A stretch of 18,233 nucleotides of DNA. Source: Rhodospirillales bacterium. GTDB taxonomy: Bacteria > Pseudomonadota > Alphaproteobacteria > Micavibrionales > UBA2020. Location of the stretch: NCBI GenBank assembly GCA_023266795.1, contig JAHFPI010000015.1:1-18233 (forward strand). The letters run 5' to 3'. The notes under the pieces were generated by a model. The model did not search any database. It had not been told where the DNA came from and saw only the letters and a list, made by a program, of their open reading frames with translations. How positions within the stretch are numbered: position 1 is the stretch's first letter; each line of letters begins with the position of its first letter. The translations under genes were made by a program, and so were the position numbers. Below, piece by piece: positions 14,854 through 18,233 of this stretch.

Positions 14854-16827
14854 TTACGCCGCCTTGCTGAACAGCTTCTTGTGGCTGGCGATGATTGTCT
14901 CCACGATGGACGGATCGGCCAGAGTCGAGGTGTCTCCCAGCTGGTCAAATGCGTTTTCGGCGATCTTGCGCAGGATGCGGCGCATGATTTTGCCGGATCT
15001 GGTTTTGGGCAGGCCGGGGGTGAAGAGGATCACGTCCGGCGTGGCGATCGGGCCGATGACCTTCCGCACATGCTGGATGATGTCTTTGCGGAGCTCTTCG
15101 CTGGCCGTCTCGCCTTCCATCAAAACCACATAGGCATAGATGCCTTCGCCCTTGATGTCGTGCGGATAGCCGACCACGGCGGACTCGGCGATTTTGGGAT
15201 GGGAGTTGAGCGCGTCCTCAACCTCCGCCGTGCCGATGCGGTGGCCGGAGACTTTGATAATGTCATCGACACGTCCGGTGATGCGGTAATAACCGTCTTT
15301 GTCGCGTTTCGCGCCGTCGCCGGTGCAGTACATGCCCGGAAAGGCGGTGAAATAGGTTTGCACGAAGCGGTCGTGGCCTTTATACACCGTCCGCATCTGT
15401 CCCGGCCAGCTGTCGAGAATGACCAGATTGCCTTCCGCTTCGCCCTCGAGGATATTTCCGGCGTTGTCGACAATCGCCGGACGGACGCCGAAGAACGGGA
15501 AGGAGGCATAGGAAGGCTTCAGGGCATGGGCGCCGGGCAGGGCGGAGATAAGGATGCCGCCGGTTTCGGTCTGCCACCACGTATCGACGATCGGGCAGCG
15601 GCTCTCGCCGACAACGTCGTAATACCACATCCACGCTTCCTCGTTGATCGGCTCGCCGACGGAGCCGAGGATGCGCAGCGATTTGCGGCTGGTCTTTTTC
15701 ACGAAAGATTCACCTTCGCGCAGCAGCGAGCGGATGGCGGTGGGGGCGGTGTAGAAGATATTCACCTGATGCTTGTCGACTACCTGCCAGAAGCGGCTGA
15801 AATCCGGATAGGTCGGGATGCCTTCGAACACCAGCGAGGTGGCGCCGTTGGCCAGAGGGCCGTAGACGATGTAGGTGTGACCGGTCACCCAGCCGACATC
15901 GGCGGTACACCAGTAAACCTCGCCGTCGTGATAATCGAACACATATTCATGCGTCATGGCGGCAAAAACCATGTAGCCGCCGGTGGTGTGCAGCACGCCC
16001 TTGGGCTTGCCGGTGGAGCCGGAGGTATAGAGGATGAACAGCGGGTCTTCGGCGTTCATTTCCTCGGGCTTGCAATCGGCGGACTGTTTTGCGCAGATCT
16101 CCTGATACCAGACGTCGCGGTCGTTGTTCCAGAACACGACGTTGCCGGTGCGTTTGTAGACGATCACCGTATGCACGCCGGGGCAGCCTTTCAGCGCCTC
16201 GTCGGTATTGGATTTGAGGGGGATTTTCTTGCCGCCGCGCAGCCCTTCGTCGGCGGTGATGACCACGGCGGATTCACAGTCCAGTATCCGGTCCTTGAGC
16301 GAGGTGGGCGAGAAACCGCCGAACACCACGGAATGCACCGCGCCGATACGGGCGCAGGCCAGCATCGCAAAAACCGCCTCCGGTATCATCGGCATGTAGA
16401 TAGTGACGCGGTCGCCTTTTTTCACGCCGCGCGCTTTCAGCGCGTTGGCGAGGCGGCAGACTTCGTCTTTCAGCTGGGCATAGGTGATTTTGGAGGAGTC
16501 CTTCGGGTCGTCGCCTTCGCGGATCAGCGCCACCTGGTTGGCGCGGGCGGGCAGGTGCCGGTCGATGCAGTTATAGCTGGCGTTCAGCGTGCCGTCATAA
16601 AACCAGCGGATGCGGGCGTTGTCCTTGAAATCGACGTCCCTGACCTGCGTATAGGGCTTCGACCATGTGATGCGCTTGCCATGCTCCGCCCAGAATTTCT
16701 CCGGATTTTCGACGGACTCCTTGTACATGGAGGCATATTTCGCGGCGGTGATTTTTGCCGTCTTGGCGATCTGCGGAGGTACCGGAAAAACGGCCAGATG
16801 GCCCGGATGGATTTTATGCTCGGTCAT
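14854..16827 (-). CDS. acs: Acetyl-CoA synthetase (AMP-forming)
   Basis: Acs activates acetate with ATP and CoA through acetyl-AMP, a cytoplasmic entry step for acetate. The 657-residue length is typical. Visible motifs are the adenylate-forming P-loop Y-T-S-G-S-T-G-K-P-K-G (267-277), W-W-Q-T-E-T-G-G (about 417-424), the hinge region G-R-V-D-D-I-I-K-V-S-G-H-R-I-G, and the C-terminal K-T-R-S-G-K-I-M-R-R (608-617). In that last motif Lys613 is the catalytic lysine that is reversibly acetylated in other bacteria. AAGGAG lies seven bases before the ATG, a perfect ribosome site. It is a single gene, divergent from the ankyrin gene and convergent with the Sel1 unit. Confidence 0.97.
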   Translation of the reverse strand: MTEHKIHPGHLAVFPVPPQIAKTAKITAAKYASMYKESVENPEKFWAEHGKRITWSKPYTQVRDVDFKDNARIRWFYDGTLNASYNCIDRHLPARANQVALIREGDDPKDSSKITYAQLKDEVCRLANALKARGVKKGDRVTIYMPMIPEAVFAMLACARIGAVHSVVFGGFSPTSLKDRILDCESAVVITADEGLRGGKKIPLKSNTDEALKGCPGVHTVIVYKRTGNVVFWNNDRDVWYQEICAKQSADCKPEEMNAEDPLFILYTSGSTGKPKGVLHTTGGYMVFAAMTHEYVFDYHDGEVYWCTADVGWVTGHTYIVYGPLANGATSLVFEGIPTYPDFSRFWQVVDKHQVNIFYTAPTAIRSLLREGESFVKKTSRKSLRILGSVGEPINEEAWMWYYDVVGESRCPIVDTWWQTETGGILISALPGAHALKPSYASFPFFGVRPAIVDNAGNILEGEAEGNLVILDSWPGQMRTVYKGHDRFVQTYFTAFPGMYCTGDGAKRDKDGYYRITGRVDDIIKVSGHRIGTAEVEDALNSHPKIAESAVVGYPHDIKGEGIYAYVVLMEGETASEELRKDIIQHVRKVIGPIATPDVILFTPGLPKTRSGKIMRRILRKIAENAFDQLGDTSTLADPSIVETIIASHKKLFSKAA

Positions 16828-16868
16828 GACAAAACTCCTTATAAAATGCGCCGCTTAAAATGGATTTC

Positions 16869-16896
16869 ATGATACCAAGCTTTAAAAGCGGGGCAA
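16869..16896 (-). promoter_or_regulatory. acs promoter
   Basis: On the minus strand TTGCCC (16896-16891) and TATCAT (16874-16869, five of six to consensus) are 16 bases apart, with an extended TGG just before the -10. Transcription would start about 35 bases before the acs ATG. Confidence 0.5.
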
Positions 16897-16909
16897 CCGG
16901 GAATTTATA

Positions 16910-16938
16910 TTGACATAATCATTTTTTCGATGTAAATT
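16910..16938 (+). promoter_or_regulatory. Promoter of the ankyrin-repeat gene
   Basis: A perfect TTGACA (16910-16915) is followed after 17 bases by TAAATT (16933-16938). Transcription would start near 16945, leaving a leader of about 20 bases to the ATG at 16966. It is only 13 bases from the divergent acs -35 box, so binding of polymerase may be mutually exclusive. Confidence 0.6.
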
Positions 16939-16965
16939 TCGGCCAACATAAGGATGGCGACAATC

Positions 16966-17622
16966 ATGACCCGAAAAAGTATCAAAGAAGATTTCAATAC
17001 CCGCGTGGCTCGATTGATAGAAGAAGCGCAAGTTCGTTGCCTAGAGGCTTCAGAACGTTTAAGTGAAATTGGGCGACTCCAGAAGGAGAACCCGGATAAT
17101 CAGAAATTAAAAGAGACGTGGAAGCTAGAGTATGAAAATTATAGACAGGCTTCTGATGAATACTGGCGTATCTTAGGCGAGAAAGACAATCCCCCATGGA
17201 AACCGTTGTTAGTTGCTGTTTTGCGCGATGATCTCGCGGAAGTTATCAGATTAAGCGACAATGGAAAAATGGTCGAAAGATTAAATCAGGAAGGCATACC
17301 AATTCTGAGTCGTGCGTTCAACCTGGAAATTTTTGATTATTTGCTGAGCAAGGGCGCTGATCCAAACCTGCAAGAACAGAGTGCAACGGCAAATGGCTTT
17401 ACCCCCCTTTGTCATGCGGCCTATGCTGATCAAGTCGAGGTTTTCAAAAAACTGCTGAAAGCCGGCGCCGATGTGAAAATAGCGCCAAAAGGGGATTCTG
17501 TTCTTCAAATCGCCAAAGATGGGAAGGCTGGAAGCGTACTTGCTATCCTTCGCAACAAAAAATTAATGGCGGAACTTACAGGGAAGTCGCAAAAACCGGC
17601 GGTGAAAACCAGACAGCCGTAA
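16966..17622 (+). CDS. Ankyrin-repeat protein with N-terminal coiled coil
   Basis: The product of 218 residues has no signal peptide. Residues about 5-75 are charged and helical, probably a coiled coil (E-A-S-E-R-L-S-E-I-G-R-L-Q-K-E-N). The second half has two to three ankyrin repeats: F-D-Y-L-L-S-K-G-A-D-P-N-L and then G-F-T-P-L-C-H-A-A-Y-A-D with V-F-K-K-L-L-K-A-G-A-D-V. Ankyrin repeats bind proteins; no enzyme domain is present. An ATG at 16954 is in frame, but AAGGA abuts it with no spacing, so the ATG at 16966 (11 bases after AAGGA) is preferred. Codon use is clearly more AT-rich than in the neighbours, suggesting transfer or low expression. It converges on the ABC-F gene with two bases between the stops. 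Confidence 0.8.
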   Translation: MTRKSIKEDFNTRVARLIEEAQVRCLEASERLSEIGRLQKENPDNQKLKETWKLEYENYRQASDEYWRILGEKDNPPWKPLLVAVLRDDLAEVIRLSDNGKMVERLNQEGIPILSRAFNLEIFDYLLSKGADPNLQEQSATANGFTPLCHAAYADQVEVFKKLLKAGADVKIAPKGDSVLQIAKDGKAGSVLAILRNKKLMAELTGKSQKPAVKTRQP

Positions 17623-17624
17623 AT

Positions 17625-18233
17625 TTACCCCTCAACCGCCGCCCGCATTTCGTCCAGCTCCAGCCAGCGGCGTTCGGCTTCGTTGAGTTCATCGCGGGCG
17701 TAGCCGAGGCGGTGGGAGGCGTGGTGGAAGGCGTTTTTGTCTTTGGCGTATAGGTCGGAGTCCTCCAGAATCCCTTCCAGATCGGCAATTTCTTTTTCGA
17801 GCTTGTGGATTCTCTTCGGCAGGTTCTCTAGTTCGTATTGCAGCTTGTAGGTGAGCTTTTTGTAAATCTTGGGGGCAGGAGGCTCTTCTTTTTCGACCTT
17901 TTTGGTCTGGATTTTTTCCACGGTCTTCGGTTTTCTTTTTTCCTTCTGCGCTTCGAGATAATCCGTATAGCCGCCGATATAGCCTTCCACCGCGCCGTTG
18001 CCCTCGAAGGCGAGGATTTTCGACACCGTCTGGTCGAGGAAATCGCGGTCATGGCTGACGACGATCAGCGTGCCGTTGTAATGCGAGATGATCTCCTCCA
18101 GCATATCGAGCGTATCCATGTCGAGGTCGTTGGTCGGCTCGTCGAGAATGAGGAAGCTTTTCGGGTCGGCCAGCACTTTGGCCAGCATCAGCCGGTTTTT
18201 CTGCCCGCCGGAGAGCGTACCGACCTGTTGCAG
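17625..18233 (-). CDS. uup: ABC-F ATPase, Uup-like, C-terminal part (cut by window end)
   Basis: The frame is open to the last base, so the start and first ATPase domain lie outside the window. The visible 202 residues start in the second ATPase domain: signature L-S-G-G-Q (8-12 of the visible part), Walker B L-I-L-D-E-P-T-N-D-L-D and the switch region V-S-H-D-R-D-F-L-D. A charged linker (E-K-R-K-P-K-T) follows, then a C-terminal coiled coil (about 120-200) with L-P-K-R-I-H-K-L-E-K-E-I-A-D-L-E, which is the feature that separates Uup from other ABC-F proteins. ABC-F proteins act on ribosomes, not in membranes; Uup-type proteins also bind DNA through this coiled coil. Subfamily assignment is likely but not certain from a fragment. 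Confidence 0.85.
   Translation of the reverse strand: MQQVGTLSGGQKNRLMLAKVLADPKSFLILDEPTNDLDMDTLDMLEEIISHYNGTLIVVSHDRDFLDQTVSKILAFEGNGAVEGYIGGYTDYLEAQKEKRKPKTVEKIQTKKVEKEEPPAPKIYKKLTYKLQYELENLPKRIHKLEKEIADLEGILEDSDLYAKDKNAFHHASHRLGYARDELNEAERRWLELDEMRAAVEG

Noticed and set aside
14881..16872. A 663-codon open frame on the plus strand opposite acs
   Set aside because: Antisense shadow of a fully conserved acs gene; low-complexity Gly/Asp/Val-rich translation without any domain.

Overview
The window looks like chromosomal DNA of an alphaproteobacterium. The support is a GapR/DUF2312 nucleoid protein (a family largely confined to that class), an alphaproteobacterial-type ornithine decarboxylase beside a deoxyhypusine-synthase-like gene, and a MaeB malic enzyme carrying a phosphotransacetylase-like domain. 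The order cannot be fixed from sequence alone. No IS element, phage gene, CRISPR array or rRNA is visible. Most genes are GC-rich housekeeping genes; the ankyrin gene near the right end is visibly more AT-rich.

Layout: (1) 1-333, the end of a DMT/DUF486 membrane protein. (2) 346-3935, a minus-strand polyamine operon reading ornithine decarboxylase, deoxyhypusine-synthase-like protein, agmatinase-family ureohydrolase, then a small unknown protein. A promoter and a structured leader with a possible 10-codon Arg-rich upstream ORF precede it. (3) 3936-4292, a small exported protein with its terminator. (4) 4452-6375, typA/bipA with a promoter overlaid by a perfect inverted repeat, convergent with a small Cys-rich protein at 6388-6783. 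(5) 7069-11046, minus strand: tRNA-Leu(GAG), a terminator, maeB, then mgtE. (6) 11124-11654, an unknown 176-aa protein, divergent from lipB. (7) 11761-14838, plus strand: lipB overlapping a YkuD L,D-transpeptidase, then a 10-codon ORF with a very strong ribosome site, gapR, a Sel1-repeat exported protein, a structured untranslated stretch and a strong terminator. (8) 14854-16827, acs on the minus strand, divergent from an ankyrin-repeat gene (16966-17622), which converges on the 3' part of an Uup-like ABC-F gene cut by the window edge.

How the genes work together: the polyamine genes can make putrescine from ornithine (and perhaps from agmatine) and pass an aminobutyl group to an acceptor, most simply giving homospermidine. 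maeB and acs belong to C3/C2 carbon flux (malate to pyruvate, acetate to acetyl-CoA). lipB supplies lipoyl groups to 2-oxoacid dehydrogenases. typA and the ABC-F gene act on ribosomes, and gapR on chromosome topology. The most interesting unexplained material is regulatory: two candidate leader peptides (before the ornithine decarboxylase and before gapR), a terminator hairpin lying almost on top of the maeB start, and about 200 nt of structured RNA sequence after the Sel1 gene. All functional statements rest on motif recognition and reading by eye; no database search was run.
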